Assembly: GCA_023623175.1 (NCBI GenBank) | Contig: JAMNXU010000031.1 | Span: 1 to 64,000, forward strand | Direction of reading: 5' to 3' | Length of the DNA stretch: 64,000 bases | Source of the DNA: Bacillota bacterium | GTDB lineage: Bacteria; Bacillota; Clostridia; Acetivibrionales; JAMNXU01 | Shown: in pieces, positions 47,764 through 57,796 of the stretch | Numbering within the stretch: position 1 is the first letter of the stretch | Layout: each line of letters begins with the position of its first letter | Made by a program: the position numbers and the translations under genes | The notes under the pieces: generated by a model | The model's database searches: none | What the model was told of the DNA's origin: nothing | Seen by the model: only the letters and a program-made list of their open reading frames with translations

Positions 47764-49869
47764 ATGGAATCACTATTTAAAAGAGCATTGCCGGTATGGC
47801 ATAAGGGTCATGAAAAGGAAATGAACTACCGCCTGCGATTCAAGTCGGTAACCAGGGAGCCGATGAGCGGCGATGCTGTTATCAAAATCGCAACTTCAGG
47901 TATTTATAACCTCTTCATTAACGGGCATTTTGCGGCGCATGGCCCGGCACGGGCTGGGAAAAATCATTTCAGATTGGATGAAATCCCGATTTCGAAATAT
48001 TTAACCGGACCGGAGTCAATAATTGATATTGAAGTATGCGGATATAACGTCAACGCTTACAGCATGCAAAACCAGCCGTCTTTTCTGCAGGCAGAGGTAA
48101 CACTGGACGGAGAGCCTGTCCTGTGGACCGGAGGGGACCATTTTTCCGCGCAAAAAAATCCGTGGTACTATCAAAAAACACAGCGTTACAGTTTTCAGCG
48201 TCCCATGGCGGAAGCATATCATTTTCCGATCCCGGATAATTTCCACAGCGAGTTGGATATTTCAAATCCTGTGGAATTGGCTGTGGTGGAACCCAGAAAA
48301 ATAATTCCCCGCCTGGCCCCATACCCAATATATGAATCCATTCCAGCTTATCCGATTTCAAAAGGCGATATCAGATTTGAAAAGCCGGAGGCTTATTTTG
48401 CCGACCGGTCCTGGGCGAATATAAGCGAAGAATTACTTGGTTTTCCCGTTCCTGAGCTTGAAGTTTATGCAACCCGTGAATGCCAGGATTTTAAATTTGA
48501 AAATTTGACTCCGTACTCCGCAGAAGGTGAAACAGAGTTGTCTGCAAATCAGTTTGCTGTCTTTTCGTTTTCCCGGAATTCTACCGGCTTGCTCCGGTTC
48601 AGAATAAAATGCAAAAACGATACCCGAGTTTATGTTCTTTTTGATGAGTTGCTTTCCAACGGCACCGTGAATTTTTTAAGGCTAAGCTGCGCAAATGTGG
48701 TCCGATATGATCTCGGAAAAGGAGAACATGATCTGCAGTTTTTTAACGTATATACCATGAAATATGTGCAGTTCTGCGTTACAGGAGGTTCCTGCACGAT
48801 AGACGGGGTCAGCATGGTGGAATACAAACATCCGCCGGTAGATTACACCTTTAAGAGCGATGACCAGGATATGAACTTAATAGCAGCGGCAGCTTTGGAG
48901 ACTTACCGCCAAAATGCAGTAGATATCTTCATGGACTGCCCGTCAAGAGAACGCGCAGGATGGCTGTGCGACAGCTATTTTACATCAAGAGTTGAGTATT
49001 TGCTTACCGGAAAAAATCCTATTGAGAAAAGCTTCCTGGAAAACTTTCTGCATGAAGAAAGCTATGAGTTTCTCCCGGATGGCGTGCTTCCTATGTGTTA
49101 TCCTGCAGATCATTATAACCGGGTTTTTATCCCCAACTGGAATATGTGGCTGGTTTTGGAGTTGCAGGAATATTACGACCGTAGCGGAGATGCGGATTTG
49201 ATTTGCCGTTTTAAAAGCAAAATAGAAAAGCTGTTCAGATATTTCGAAAAGTTTGAAAATGAAGATGGCCTGCTTGAAAAACTGGAAAGCTGGATTTTTG
49301 TAGAATGGTCCAGGGCCAATGAGTTTGTACAGGATGTAAATTACCCTACTAACATGTTGTATGCTGCAGCGTTAAAAGCTGCCGGTAAACTTTACAACAA
49401 CGCAACCTGGATTCAAAAGTCCGAACGGGTCAAAGAGCAAATATTAAAGCAGTCTTTTAACGGCAAATTTTTTACGGACAATGCCGTCAGGGTTGACGGG
49501 AAACTGGTTAATTCCGGTGAGTCCACGGAGGTTGCCCAGTATTATGCATTTTTTTGCGGTATTGCTACTCCGGAAACTCACAGGGAATTGTTTGAAACGC
49601 TTATAAGAGATTTCGGCCCCGGGCGCAAACAGAAAAATTTATGGCCCGAAATCCACTTTGCAGCGCCGTTTATTGGCTATTATTTAAGGCTCGATATCAT
49701 GATGAAATATGGGTATAAAAAAGAGGTCTATGAAAATATCAAAGGGTTCTTCCTTCATATGGCTAAGAAAACAGGAACCCTTTGGGAGTACGCCGATGAA
49801 TCGGCAAGCTGCAATCACGGTTTCGCAAGCTATGTCCTGTACTGGCTTGATAAAATGAAAATCAGTTAA
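47764..49869 (+). CDS. GH78-like alpha-L-rhamnosidase family protein
   Basis: A 701-residue cytosolic protein. The N-terminal half has beta-sandwich domains (YRLRFKS..., ISGIYNLFINGHFAAHGPARA-type segment). From about 370 it has an (alpha/alpha)6 toroid with MDCPSRERAGW (D391-W400), the hallmark of GH78 and related six-hairpin glycosidases. Acidic pairs in SWIFVEWSRAN and NSGESTEVAQY could be catalytic. GH78 enzymes release L-rhamnose; the exact linkage here is not known. The gene follows a MITE remnant and probably has its own promoter. Confidence 0.82.
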   Translation: MESLFKRALPVWHKGHEKEMNYRLRFKSVTREPMSGDAVIKIATSGIYNLFINGHFAAHGPARAGKNHFRLDEIPISKYLTGPESIIDIEVCGYNVNAYSMQNQPSFLQAEVTLDGEPVLWTGGDHFSAQKNPWYYQKTQRYSFQRPMAEAYHFPIPDNFHSELDISNPVELAVVEPRKIIPRLAPYPIYESIPAYPISKGDIRFEKPEAYFADRSWANISEELLGFPVPELEVYATRECQDFKFENLTPYSAEGETELSANQFAVFSFSRNSTGLLRFRIKCKNDTRVYVLFDELLSNGTVNFLRLSCANVVRYDLGKGEHDLQFFNVYTMKYVQFCVTGGSCTIDGVSMVEYKHPPVDYTFKSDDQDMNLIAAAALETYRQNAVDIFMDCPSRERAGWLCDSYFTSRVEYLLTGKNPIEKSFLENFLHEESYEFLPDGVLPMCYPADHYNRVFIPNWNMWLVLELQEYYDRSGDADLICRFKSKIEKLFRYFEKFENEDGLLEKLESWIFVEWSRANEFVQDVNYPTNMLYAAALKAAGKLYNNATWIQKSERVKEQILKQSFNGKFFTDNAVRVDGKLVNSGESTEVAQYYAFFCGIATPETHRELFETLIRDFGPGRKQKNLWPEIHFAAPFIGYYLRLDIMMKYGYKKEVYENIKGFFLHMAKKTGTLWEYADESASCNHGFASYVLYWLDKMKIS

Positions 49870-49946
49870 TGACTGATCCTTTGAGTTTTGAAAATGGTAT
49901 TCCGCTAATTACTTAACCCCGGAAAATACAGGAATAGAGATCAAAT

Positions 49947-50765
49947 ATGGATAGATTGCTGTTTGGTATTTCAGGTTTGCCGATGGGTGATGGCAACAGG
50001 AGAATGAATTATGCAACCGGTATCCGTTATCTGAGGTCTGTTGGATTGGATGCCATGGAGCTTCTTTTCGTACGGAGCATCAATGTAACGGATAACAACA
50101 AAGATGACATCCTTGAGGCGAAGAAAGTGGATAATTTCTATCTTTCCGCCCATGCGTCCTATTATATAAACCTGAATGCCGATGATAAAGTTAAGCAAAT
50201 GCAATCTGTCAAGAGGATAATGGATGCAGCCGAAGCATTGGCCAAGGTTGGAGGGAGGAGCCTGGTGCTGCATCCCGGTTATTACATGAATGACTCAAAG
50301 GAAAGAGCTTACTCGGACATCAAGAGAAATCTCACGGAGCTTCCTGACTGCGGGGTGGACTTCAGGCTCGAAACAACGGGAAAAGGTTCTCAATTCGGGA
50401 CCCTGGAGGAATTGGTTTCGCTTTGCAAAGAAATTTCTTCCTGCAAGCTTTGTATAGATTTTTCGCATATACATGGAAGATCAAATGGCGGGCTCAAGAA
50501 GTATGAAGACTTTGCCGGAATTCTGAATTATATTCAGGATAACCTTGGTGCACAGGTCTTGAAGGATATGCACATCCATATCGGAGGGATTAAGTATAGC
50601 CATAAAGGCGAAAAAAATCATGTTCCGCTGCTGGAAAGCGATTTCAACTTCAGAGACTGCCTGAGGGCTTTGAAGGATTTTAATGTTCGGGGGTGTGTAA
50701 TTGCAGAAGGGCCTTTGCTGGAGAAGGATGCTTTATTATTAAAAGATACCTTTGAAAAATTGTGA
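49947..50765 (+). CDS. AP endonuclease family 2 (endonuclease IV-like) protein
   Basis: A 272-residue TIM-barrel protein with the endonuclease IV metal-site motifs HASYYIN, LHPGYYM, ETTGKGSQFG, CIDFSHIHGR, HIHIGGI and IAEGP. The pattern matches the compact archaeal/clostridial branch of Nfo. It cuts the backbone at abasic sites, although some relatives are sugar isomerases. The position after glycoside hydrolase genes makes the second option worth keeping open, but the full set of DNA-repair-type motifs favours Nfo. Confidence 0.8.
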   Translation: MDRLLFGISGLPMGDGNRRMNYATGIRYLRSVGLDAMELLFVRSINVTDNNKDDILEAKKVDNFYLSAHASYYINLNADDKVKQMQSVKRIMDAAEALAKVGGRSLVLHPGYYMNDSKERAYSDIKRNLTELPDCGVDFRLETTGKGSQFGTLEELVSLCKEISSCKLCIDFSHIHGRSNGGLKKYEDFAGILNYIQDNLGAQVLKDMHIHIGGIKYSHKGEKNHVPLLESDFNFRDCLRALKDFNVRGCVIAEGPLLEKDALLLKDTFEKL

Positions 50766-50796
50766 TGCTGTAACAGAACCAAAGCAGCTCACAGAT

Positions 50797-51510
50797 TCAA
50801 TCATTTTTCTGGGAAAGGGCCTTGTACCATTTTTCCGGGAGGACGTATTCCTTTCCGTCGATTTCTATTGAATAGGCTTCATTATTGAAGTTTGAGACAT
50901 ATAACTTAATTGCCAGGTTTGGTTCATCCTTAAAATACCCAAAAGCAACATAGTTGATATGATTGTCCAAGGTTCCGTCAGGTTTTCTTACCAAATTGTA
51001 TAAACCTGCTTCTTCAGCTGTTTTTTGGCTTCTGACATCTGCCAAAAATGCCTTTAAATCATCAGGGTTTACAATACCGTCATTGCAGGTCATGTGTTTA
51101 ATGTCTGGAATCCAGGGGTTATCTTTTATTAGCTCAAAACGTATACAATTGTCCGGTGTTAAATCCAGTTTCGGCAGCGAGGCTTTACGATAATAAAACA
51201 ACCATTCACTGTCAGGAACAACTCGTACGAGGGTCCTTCGTTCAGGGTCCTTTTCGCAAGAATAGATACCTGTATACATTTCAGCATCCAGATGGCAAAA
51301 GCTTGTCTTTTCGCCTTCAATTCTTCCAAGAAAATATCGTGAACCGAAAGTAGTCACCAGGCTTTCTTCTTCATTTGCAAGAAAGACATACTTGATTCCG
51401 CCGGGTGAAATAATTGTGTAGCCTTCTTCTTTAAACAATTCTGTATTTGAATAAATTAAAAGGCAAAAAACCATAACCAGGGTCAAACTTAGCCGTATGA
51501 TCTTTTTCAT
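50797..51510 (-). CDS. Exported protein of unknown function
   Basis: A 237-residue protein with a basic, hydrophobic N-terminus (residues 4-22) that could be a signal peptide or membrane anchor, preceded by AAGGG. The rest is beta-rich with YTIISPGGIKYVFLAN and WYKALSQ near the end. I do not recognise a family. It converges on the endonuclease IV-like gene with a 31-bp gap and no clear terminator. Confidence 0.6.
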   Translation of the reverse strand: MKKIIRLSLTLVMVFCLLIYSNTELFKEEGYTIISPGGIKYVFLANEEESLVTTFGSRYFLGRIEGEKTSFCHLDAEMYTGIYSCEKDPERRTLVRVVPDSEWLFYYRKASLPKLDLTPDNCIRFELIKDNPWIPDIKHMTCNDGIVNPDDLKAFLADVRSQKTAEEAGLYNLVRKPDGTLDNHINYVAFGYFKDEPNLAIKLYVSNFNNEAYSIEIDGKEYVLPEKWYKALSQKND

Positions 51511-51572
51511 ATTTATCTAACCCTTTTAAAAAGCTTTTTATTACTCAGTATATTAAAAATAAAGCCTGAGTT

Positions 51573-51750
51573 TTACAACAGGCCAGTCTGATTAGTCAAA
51601 AAAGAGACAATATCAATGCGGAAAGCAAAATAATTTACCTTTATCAGTTCAGCGGCCAGGGCATCCTTGGAGTCAAAATGGACATTAAACACGCCCTTGG
51701 AAACATCTGCGGCTTTCACCTCATATTTCCTGTATCTCCTCCATCCCGGA
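51573..51750 (-). pseudogene. Remnant of a TetR-family regulator
   Basis: On the minus strand a frame without a start reads KAADVSKGVFNVHFDSKDAL, which matches the helix-turn-helix of TetR/AcrR regulators (VSKG.FY.HFKSKE.L). It is cut off upstream by loss of the N-terminus and ends at a stop at 51573-51575 about 20 residues later. No intact TetR gene is present. It abuts a second remnant. Confidence 0.55.
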
Positions 51751-51756
51751 AAAACA

Positions 51757-52080
51757 TTAGAGATAATTTACCGGTATCACACGGTCATTGTCCTTCAGCG
51801 TAACGAGGTTGTCATACATGCAAATCACGCCGCCGGGACCGCGCTTTACAGAAGGTATATTGTCAATCCGGGCAAATGCAGCAATATCCTTTTTTTGCGG
51901 GTCAGCGTGTTTTTTGATTTTCAGCGGATAAAGCATGCCGTTGTCTTCGATCAGCAGGTCTATCTCATTCATGTTTTTATCGCGGTAAAAATACAGTGGC
52001 GGCTCCAAAATGCCTTTGTTATAATAGCTTTTTAAAATCTCAGCAATCACAAAATTTTCAAAGAACGCGCCTAAAGACAA
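51757..52080 (-). pseudogene. Remnant of an AAA/DUF4143 ATP-binding protein
   Basis: A 107-codon frame has the C-terminal part of DUF4143 proteins: GAFFENFVIAEIL, LYFYRDKNMNEIDLLIED, YPLKIKK and GGVICMYDNLV. The AAA ATPase half (about 300 residues) is missing, and the frame closes at a stop at 52105-52107. It is a truncated pseudogene in a decayed stretch before the ABC exporter. Confidence 0.8.
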
Positions 52081-52265
52081 TATTAAAGTATATTTCCCTG
52101 AAATTTATAAAAACTCAATTTTGCTCTTAATGACATTAAAAAGACTCAAAAATATGTTGATTTGCCCGGGGCAAAAAATTGTATAATTGAAAATGTATAA
52201 TTGTGAATATAACAATCGGCTTGAGCATAATAATCGACTTCAATGAAAGACAGGGATAGCGCGGC

Positions 52266-54002
52266 ATGAATTTTTACGGCAGGTATTTCAGAAAATACAA
52301 GTTTCCTTTTTTTGCAGCTGTTTTTTGCGTGACATCGGAAGCAATCTGCGATTTGCTCGCTCCCACGCTGATGTCTAATGTAATCAACAGGGGAATCGGC
52401 CAGGGGATGATTTCCCAGGTTTATTACTGGGGAAGCCTGATGCTGGCGGTAACTGCCTTCGGCGCGTGTTTTGCCGTTACAAGGAACATCCTGGCTAGCA
52501 GGGTATCCCAGCGCATGGGAGCAGATTTAAGGTACGACCTGTTTGAGAAGATTATAAATTTCTCGGAGCAAAGCGCTGATAAAATTGAAAGCGGATCCCT
52601 TATCACGCGCATGACCAATGATACGTCGCAGGTGATCCTGTTTGTAAACGGCATCATGCGTATTTTCCTGAAAGCGCCGATTACATGCGTCGGCAGCATC
52701 ATTCTCGCGACTCTGCTCAATTTCAGGCTGAGCCTTATTATTTACAGCGTTGTCGCGGTGATAGCCACGCTCATCATTATCAGCATGAGGCTCAGTTATC
52801 CCCGTTATTCGATATTGCAAAAAGCCATGGACAAGGTAAACACGGTTGTACAGGAATACCTTATAGGAGTTCGCCTGGTCAAGGCTTTTGGCACATACGA
52901 GCAGGAAAGTGAAAAATTTGAAAGCGCCAATTCTGATCTCATGCAAAAAGGCATATCGGCACAAATGATCATCACTCTGCTGTCGCCCTTCATGAGCCTG
53001 GCCGTGGGCTTTGGCACGGTTATTGTTATTTTTGCCGGCAGCAGGCTGTTTAGCCTGGATCTCGCAAATCCAGGCGATATTACCGCATTTACGGTTTACA
53101 TGGCACAGATACTCACATCCATTATCATGATAACAAATGTTTTCAACGCTTTTGTAAGGACAAAGGCGTCCACCGCGCGCATAAGGGAAGTGTTTGAATG
53201 CGACTGCGATTTTACCGGAAGCGGCAGTGCCGGTAATGCGGAAGAGCTCAGCGGAGATATCGTTTTTGAAAATGTCACCTTTGCATACCCGAGCGGCAGC
53301 GGCGTTCCCGCGATAAAGAATCTTTCATTTTCCGTGGAAAGCGGACAGACCCTGGCGATAATCGGACCGACGGGAAGCGGGAAATCCACTGTCGCATGGC
53401 TTCTTCTGAGGTTCTATGATGTAAACGAAGGCAGGATACTGCTGGGCGGCCGCGATATCCGGGACCTGGACGTGGACACGCTGCGCAGGAACATTGCGAT
53501 CGTGCCGCAGAAGCCAATGCTTTTTTCGGGAACCGTTGCAGAAAACATAAGGTGGGGAAACCGCGAAGCCAGCGATGAAATGGTTAAACAGGCCGCGGAA
53601 AAAGCTCAGGCGGATTTCATTTACAGGATGCAGGACGGTTTTGACAGCCTCCTGGGCAGCGCCGGTGTTAATATTTCCGGGGGACAGAAGCAGCGGCTGG
53701 CAATAGCGCGCGCAATACTGAAAAATTCGCCGGTTCTCATACTGGATGATGCCACGAGCGCGCTGGATGCGGTAACGGAAGCCAGGGTGCGGGAAAACCT
53801 GAAGGATATGGCCGGAAAACAGACCGTAATAATAATTACGCAGCGCTGCGGAACGGCCATGACCGCAGACCGGATCCTTGTCCTGGATAACGGTGAAAAA
53901 GCCGGGTTTGGAACCCATGAACAGCTGATGATGGATTGCGGGATTTATCGCGATATTTACAGGACTCAAATAGAAAGCAGCAGGGAGATGCAGGAAGAAT
54001 GA
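52266..54002 (+). CDS. Heterodimeric ABC exporter, subunit with degenerate site
   Basis: A 578-residue half-transporter with six membrane segments (about 12-310) and an ATPase domain. Walker A is GPTGSGKS (367-374) and the signature is NISGGQKQR. Walker B reads LILDDATSALD with Asp (D495) in the catalytic Glu position, and the H-loop is ITQRCG with Gln (Q526) instead of His. These two changes mark the degenerate ATP site in heterodimeric exporters such as TM287/288 and BmrCD. The stop overlaps the partner start by 4 nt. Multidrug or lipid export is likely. Confidence 0.93.
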   Translation: MNFYGRYFRKYKFPFFAAVFCVTSEAICDLLAPTLMSNVINRGIGQGMISQVYYWGSLMLAVTAFGACFAVTRNILASRVSQRMGADLRYDLFEKIINFSEQSADKIESGSLITRMTNDTSQVILFVNGIMRIFLKAPITCVGSIILATLLNFRLSLIIYSVVAVIATLIIISMRLSYPRYSILQKAMDKVNTVVQEYLIGVRLVKAFGTYEQESEKFESANSDLMQKGISAQMIITLLSPFMSLAVGFGTVIVIFAGSRLFSLDLANPGDITAFTVYMAQILTSIIMITNVFNAFVRTKASTARIREVFECDCDFTGSGSAGNAEELSGDIVFENVTFAYPSGSGVPAIKNLSFSVESGQTLAIIGPTGSGKSTVAWLLLRFYDVNEGRILLGGRDIRDLDVDTLRRNIAIVPQKPMLFSGTVAENIRWGNREASDEMVKQAAEKAQADFIYRMQDGFDSLLGSAGVNISGGQKQRLAIARAILKNSPVLILDDATSALDAVTEARVRENLKDMAGKQTVIIITQRCGTAMTADRILVLDNGEKAGFGTHEQLMMDCGIYRDIYRTQIESSREMQEE

Positions 54003-55864
54003 GCCGGCAGGTTTCAAGTACGCAGGTGCCTGGTACGGAAGCAAAAGTTCCTTCCATTGGAATGATGAGACCGGGAGGCGGCGGAGCCAACCGATTTGCG
54101 CCCGGTGCTAAACCCAGGAATGCAAGGAGCACTTTTTTGCGAATCGTAAAAATATACATGCGCTGGGCAAAATCGATAATCCTGGCGATGCTGCTGACAG
54201 CTGTTTCATCGCTTATTTCCGTTTCAATACCCTATTTTGTCGGCAAAGCCATCGGTACCTTTGAAATGGCCGACAGGACCGTGGACAGGGAAATGCTCGC
54301 GTGGTACCTGGCGATAATCGCAGTTTTGCATTCGGTCAACTGGCTGGTTTCATCAGTGAACGGCGTTATAATGCTCAGGGTGTCGCAAAAGCTCGTGTAT
54401 ACGCTGCGCAGGCAGGTATTTGAAAAAATGCAGAAGCTTCCGCTGGAATTCTACGACACTCGCTCCCACGGGGACACAATGAGCAGGATTACCAACGACG
54501 TGGATAATATAAGCACCACCATTGCGCAGACAACCACGCAGCTTTTGTCAAGCATTTTAACATTGGCGGGATCAATTGTGGTTATGGTGAGGCTTAACCT
54601 GCCGCTCACCTTCGTTGTCCTGCTTTGCGTACCGCTTGTGGCGCTCCTGACGCGGGTTATTGCGTCGCGGAGCCGGGCGCATTTTCTGGCCCAGCAGCGT
54701 AATCTCGGCATGCTTAACGGAGTCATTGAAGAAAACATACTGGGCCTGAAAATGGTGAAGGCTTTCGGAAGGCAGCAGGATGTCCTCGAACAGTTCAAAG
54801 AAATTAATGAAAAACTCAATGAAAGCAGTACCAGGGCGCAGATCTGGGCCGGGTACATGATGCCGCTTCTGAATGTCATAAACAACTTCATATTCACGGT
54901 TACGGCGATTACGGGAGGCATACTTTCAGTGGGATACGGCCTTCCCGTAAGCACCGTTGTAAGTTTTCTCAGTTATTCAAAACAATTCGCCCATCCGCTG
55001 AATGCAGTCGCGGGGATGTTCAATACTATCCAGTCGGCCCTGGCGGGAGCTGAACGCGTTTTCGAAATACTTGACTGCGAAGAGGAAAAGCCCGATTCTG
55101 AAAATGCCGTTGACATGCAACGCCCGCGCGGGGAGGTCGCCTTTGAAAATGTTTGTTTCTCGTACGATAAAACCACGCCTGTCTTGAAAAATGTCAGCTT
55201 CAATGTCAGGGCAGGAGAAGTCATTGCGCTGGTGGGTGAAACGGGAGCCGGAAAAACAACGATCGTCAATCTCCTGATGCGGTTCTACGACGCCGACGAA
55301 GGCAGAATACTGATTGACAATATGCCTGTTACGGATTTGAAACGGAACAGCCTCAGGAAATGCTTCTCCGTGGTGCTGCAGGACACGTGCCTTTTTACCG
55401 GCACTATCATGGACAACATCCGCTACTCGCAGAAAGACGCAACTGACGAGCAGGTGATAGAAGCAGCCAAAATAGCCCGAGCCCATGATTTTATAGTCCG
55501 ATTGCCGAACGGATATAACACGATGGTTTCAGGCGCCACGGACAATCTCAGCCAGGGGCAAAGGCAGCTCATAGCCATTGCGCGCGCGGTTCTTTGCAAC
55601 AGCCCCATATTAATCCTCGATGAAGCGACCAGCAGTGTTGACACAAAAACCGAAAAGGATATCCAGCGCGCATTGCTGAGCCTGATGAAGAACCGCATAA
55701 GTTTCCTGATAGCCCATCGCCTGTCCACGATAAGGGACGCGGACCGCATTCTGGTAATCAGCAATGGTGAAATAATCGAGAACGGGAACCACGAAAGCCT
55801 CATGAACAGGAAAGGTCATTATTATAAAATGGTTATGAGCCAGATGGGCAGGGCTGTAGAGTAA
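53999..55864 (+). CDS. Heterodimeric ABC exporter, catalytic subunit
   Basis: The ATG at 53999 overlaps the previous stop. The 621-residue half-transporter has about 60 extra N-terminal residues before its six membrane segments. It has Walker A GETGAGKT, a signature LSQGQRQ (altered from LSGGQ), Walker B LILDEATSSVD with catalytic E542, and IAHRLST with H573. In the dimer, the altered signature of this subunit pairs with the partner's degenerate Walker site, so a single site hydrolyses ATP. The substrate is unknown. Confidence 0.93.
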   Translation: MSRQVSSTQVPGTEAKVPSIGMMRPGGGGANRFAPGAKPRNARSTFLRIVKIYMRWAKSIILAMLLTAVSSLISVSIPYFVGKAIGTFEMADRTVDREMLAWYLAIIAVLHSVNWLVSSVNGVIMLRVSQKLVYTLRRQVFEKMQKLPLEFYDTRSHGDTMSRITNDVDNISTTIAQTTTQLLSSILTLAGSIVVMVRLNLPLTFVVLLCVPLVALLTRVIASRSRAHFLAQQRNLGMLNGVIEENILGLKMVKAFGRQQDVLEQFKEINEKLNESSTRAQIWAGYMMPLLNVINNFIFTVTAITGGILSVGYGLPVSTVVSFLSYSKQFAHPLNAVAGMFNTIQSALAGAERVFEILDCEEEKPDSENAVDMQRPRGEVAFENVCFSYDKTTPVLKNVSFNVRAGEVIALVGETGAGKTTIVNLLMRFYDADEGRILIDNMPVTDLKRNSLRKCFSVVLQDTCLFTGTIMDNIRYSQKDATDEQVIEAAKIARAHDFIVRLPNGYNTMVSGATDNLSQGQRQLIAIARAVLCNSPILILDEATSSVDTKTEKDIQRALLSLMKNRISFLIAHRLSTIRDADRILVISNGEIIENGNHESLMNRKGHYYKMVMSQMGRAVE

Positions 55865-55903
55865 AACCTTCGGCGGTGTTTTCGGTTGCTGTGACTGTTT
55901 TTT

Positions 55904-55930
55904 GGTGCCTGTGACGGTTCTTTTGTAGTG
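55904..55930. repeat. Degenerate fragment of the GGGAC repeat family
   Basis: TGTGACGGTTCTTTTGTAG resembles the complement of the 17461-17551 unit (GGGACGGTTCTCTTGTCCC). It lies just after the ABC exporter stop. Confidence 0.4.
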
Positions 55931-56104
55931 TTGAAATGCTTCGTCTGTAAACCGGAAACTTTTTAAAAAATGAAATAATCGAACTGGTCGATGAGTTCAA
56001 TAAATAAACGAGTTGAGTAATAATAAGATTAGTAACCAGTGGATCAAAAAATCAATAAGCTTAACAGGTTGAATGTATTAAATGAGTTCAATGGGGTGAG
56101 AGCA

Positions 56105-57796
56105 TTGCGGGAAATATACATTGATATCATGGACAAGTCCCTTTCAGCCTATACTCAGCAGAGAATAGACGAATACGTAAGGGATGTGAGAGAGAACGGG
56201 CTTACGGAGCATGGTTTTCCGCGCCTTGCAGCCAACATCGGAATTCTCATTGCCCTGGGAAGACGTCGGGAACTGGTGCAGCACTTTATTGAAATGATGG
56301 ACTTGTGCTGTGACCAGATACCGAGGAAAAAGGCGGCGAATGATTTCTCTATAAAGGAGATCTGCTTTGCGCTGATGCTGCTTGGAGAAAAACATGCCCT
56401 GGACAATGCTCTCATAGAAAAATGGCGCAATCAGCTACGCGCTTTCAATCCGTGGAAAGGCTACAATATCATCGCCGAATCCCCTGACACTCCCGTAAAC
56501 AACTGGGCGGCCTACGGCGCCGCCAGTGAATATATGCGAATGCTGTTTTGCGGCGTGGACAGTTCCGATTTTGTTGATTTGCAGGTTTCATCCCAGCTTT
56601 TATCCTTCGATGAAAACGGCATGTACAGGGATCCGAACAACCCGATGGTTTATGATATTGTTACCAGGGTCCAGCTGGCGCTTTTGCTCCGTTTCGGATA
56701 CACCGGGAAACTTGCGGACGAAATTCGTATGAACCTTGATAAGAGCGCCGAGCTTACTTTAAAAATGCAGTCGGTGACAGGTGAAATGCCCTATGGCGGT
56801 CGAAGCAACCAGATGCTTTTCAACGAGGCTTACCTGGCGGCAGTGCTTGAATATTACGCGACAACGACGGCGGAACGGGGCGACATTAAGAATGCGGCAA
56901 TATATAAGGCTGCGGCTTTGAATGCAGCAAACGCTTTGCTGAAATGGCTGTCGCTGACGCCGATAAGTCATGTCAAGAACCGCTATGATGCGGACAGCCT
57001 TATAGGCTGCGAAGATTATGCATATTTTAACAAATATATGATAACAGTGGCTTCCATGGCCTATGCGGCATATCTTCTGGCCGATGACGGCATTGACGCC
57101 GCTGACGCCCCCGTGCCGGCGGAAAACTGTTATTTGGCGCAAACCGGGCCGGATTTTCACAAGGTGTTTGTCAGGGCAGCCGATTATTTTCTTGAATTCG
57201 ACACCAATGCCGACCCGCATTACGATGCAAACGGTCTCGGCCGCGTTCACAAAAAGGGATGCCCATCGGCCATATGCCTGTCTGTACCATTCGCCCGCGA
57301 CCCTAAGTACAAAACAGAGGGTGAAAACAGTTCAGCAATGTCGATATGCGGATATGCAATACATGAAGGCAGGTATCTTATTGGCGCCGAGCCGACATCA
57401 ACCTATCGACTGACTGAAACCCGCAATAACGGCGACAGTATTGATTTTGAATTTGAATGCCGCCTTTCGGAGGAAGTAAGCCTTACTGAAAAATACCATG
57501 TATCCCGGAAGGGAGTAGATATAACCCTGTCGGGGCATGATAATGTCGGATTCATGGTCCCGGTTTTTGAATTTGACGGTTATAACACTACGACAATATC
57601 CCTTGATAAAAACAGCATCAGGGTTGAGTACGGTGATTCCCGCTGCATCTACAGTTTCCCGGGCGAGCTTTCGAACGAGTATAAGCATTACTATAACCGC
57701 AACGGCCGGTATCGTGTATATGCGATAAGCGGGAATAATCTGCATATAGAGATAGAAAAGATCAGTGGTGAAACGCTTTTCTTACAGGATGCCTGA
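56105..57796 (+). CDS. Putative alpha/alpha-toroid carbohydrate-active protein
   Basis: The frame is open from 56039, but GGGGTGAG points to a TTG at 56105, giving 563 residues; the upstream codons look like AT-rich repeats. The first 330 residues are helical repeats with WNWAAYG-like NNWAAYGAASEYMRM and GEMPYGGRSNQMLFNEAYLAAV, as in toroid-fold polysaccharide lyases and hydrolases. The last 200 are beta-rich. No signal peptide. The family is not certain (heparinase- or GH88/GH105-like folds are possible). Its 3-prime end overlaps the convergent GyrI-like gene by 35 bp. Confidence 0.6.
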   Translation: MREIYIDIMDKSLSAYTQQRIDEYVRDVRENGLTEHGFPRLAANIGILIALGRRRELVQHFIEMMDLCCDQIPRKKAANDFSIKEICFALMLLGEKHALDNALIEKWRNQLRAFNPWKGYNIIAESPDTPVNNWAAYGAASEYMRMLFCGVDSSDFVDLQVSSQLLSFDENGMYRDPNNPMVYDIVTRVQLALLLRFGYTGKLADEIRMNLDKSAELTLKMQSVTGEMPYGGRSNQMLFNEAYLAAVLEYYATTTAERGDIKNAAIYKAAALNAANALLKWLSLTPISHVKNRYDADSLIGCEDYAYFNKYMITVASMAYAAYLLADDGIDAADAPVPAENCYLAQTGPDFHKVFVRAADYFLEFDTNADPHYDANGLGRVHKKGCPSAICLSVPFARDPKYKTEGENSSAMSICGYAIHEGRYLIGAEPTSTYRLTETRNNGDSIDFEFECRLSEEVSLTEKYHVSRKGVDITLSGHDNVGFMVPVFEFDGYNTTTISLDKNSIRVEYGDSRCIYSFPGELSNEYKHYYNRNGRYRVYAISGNNLHIEIEKISGETLFLQDA

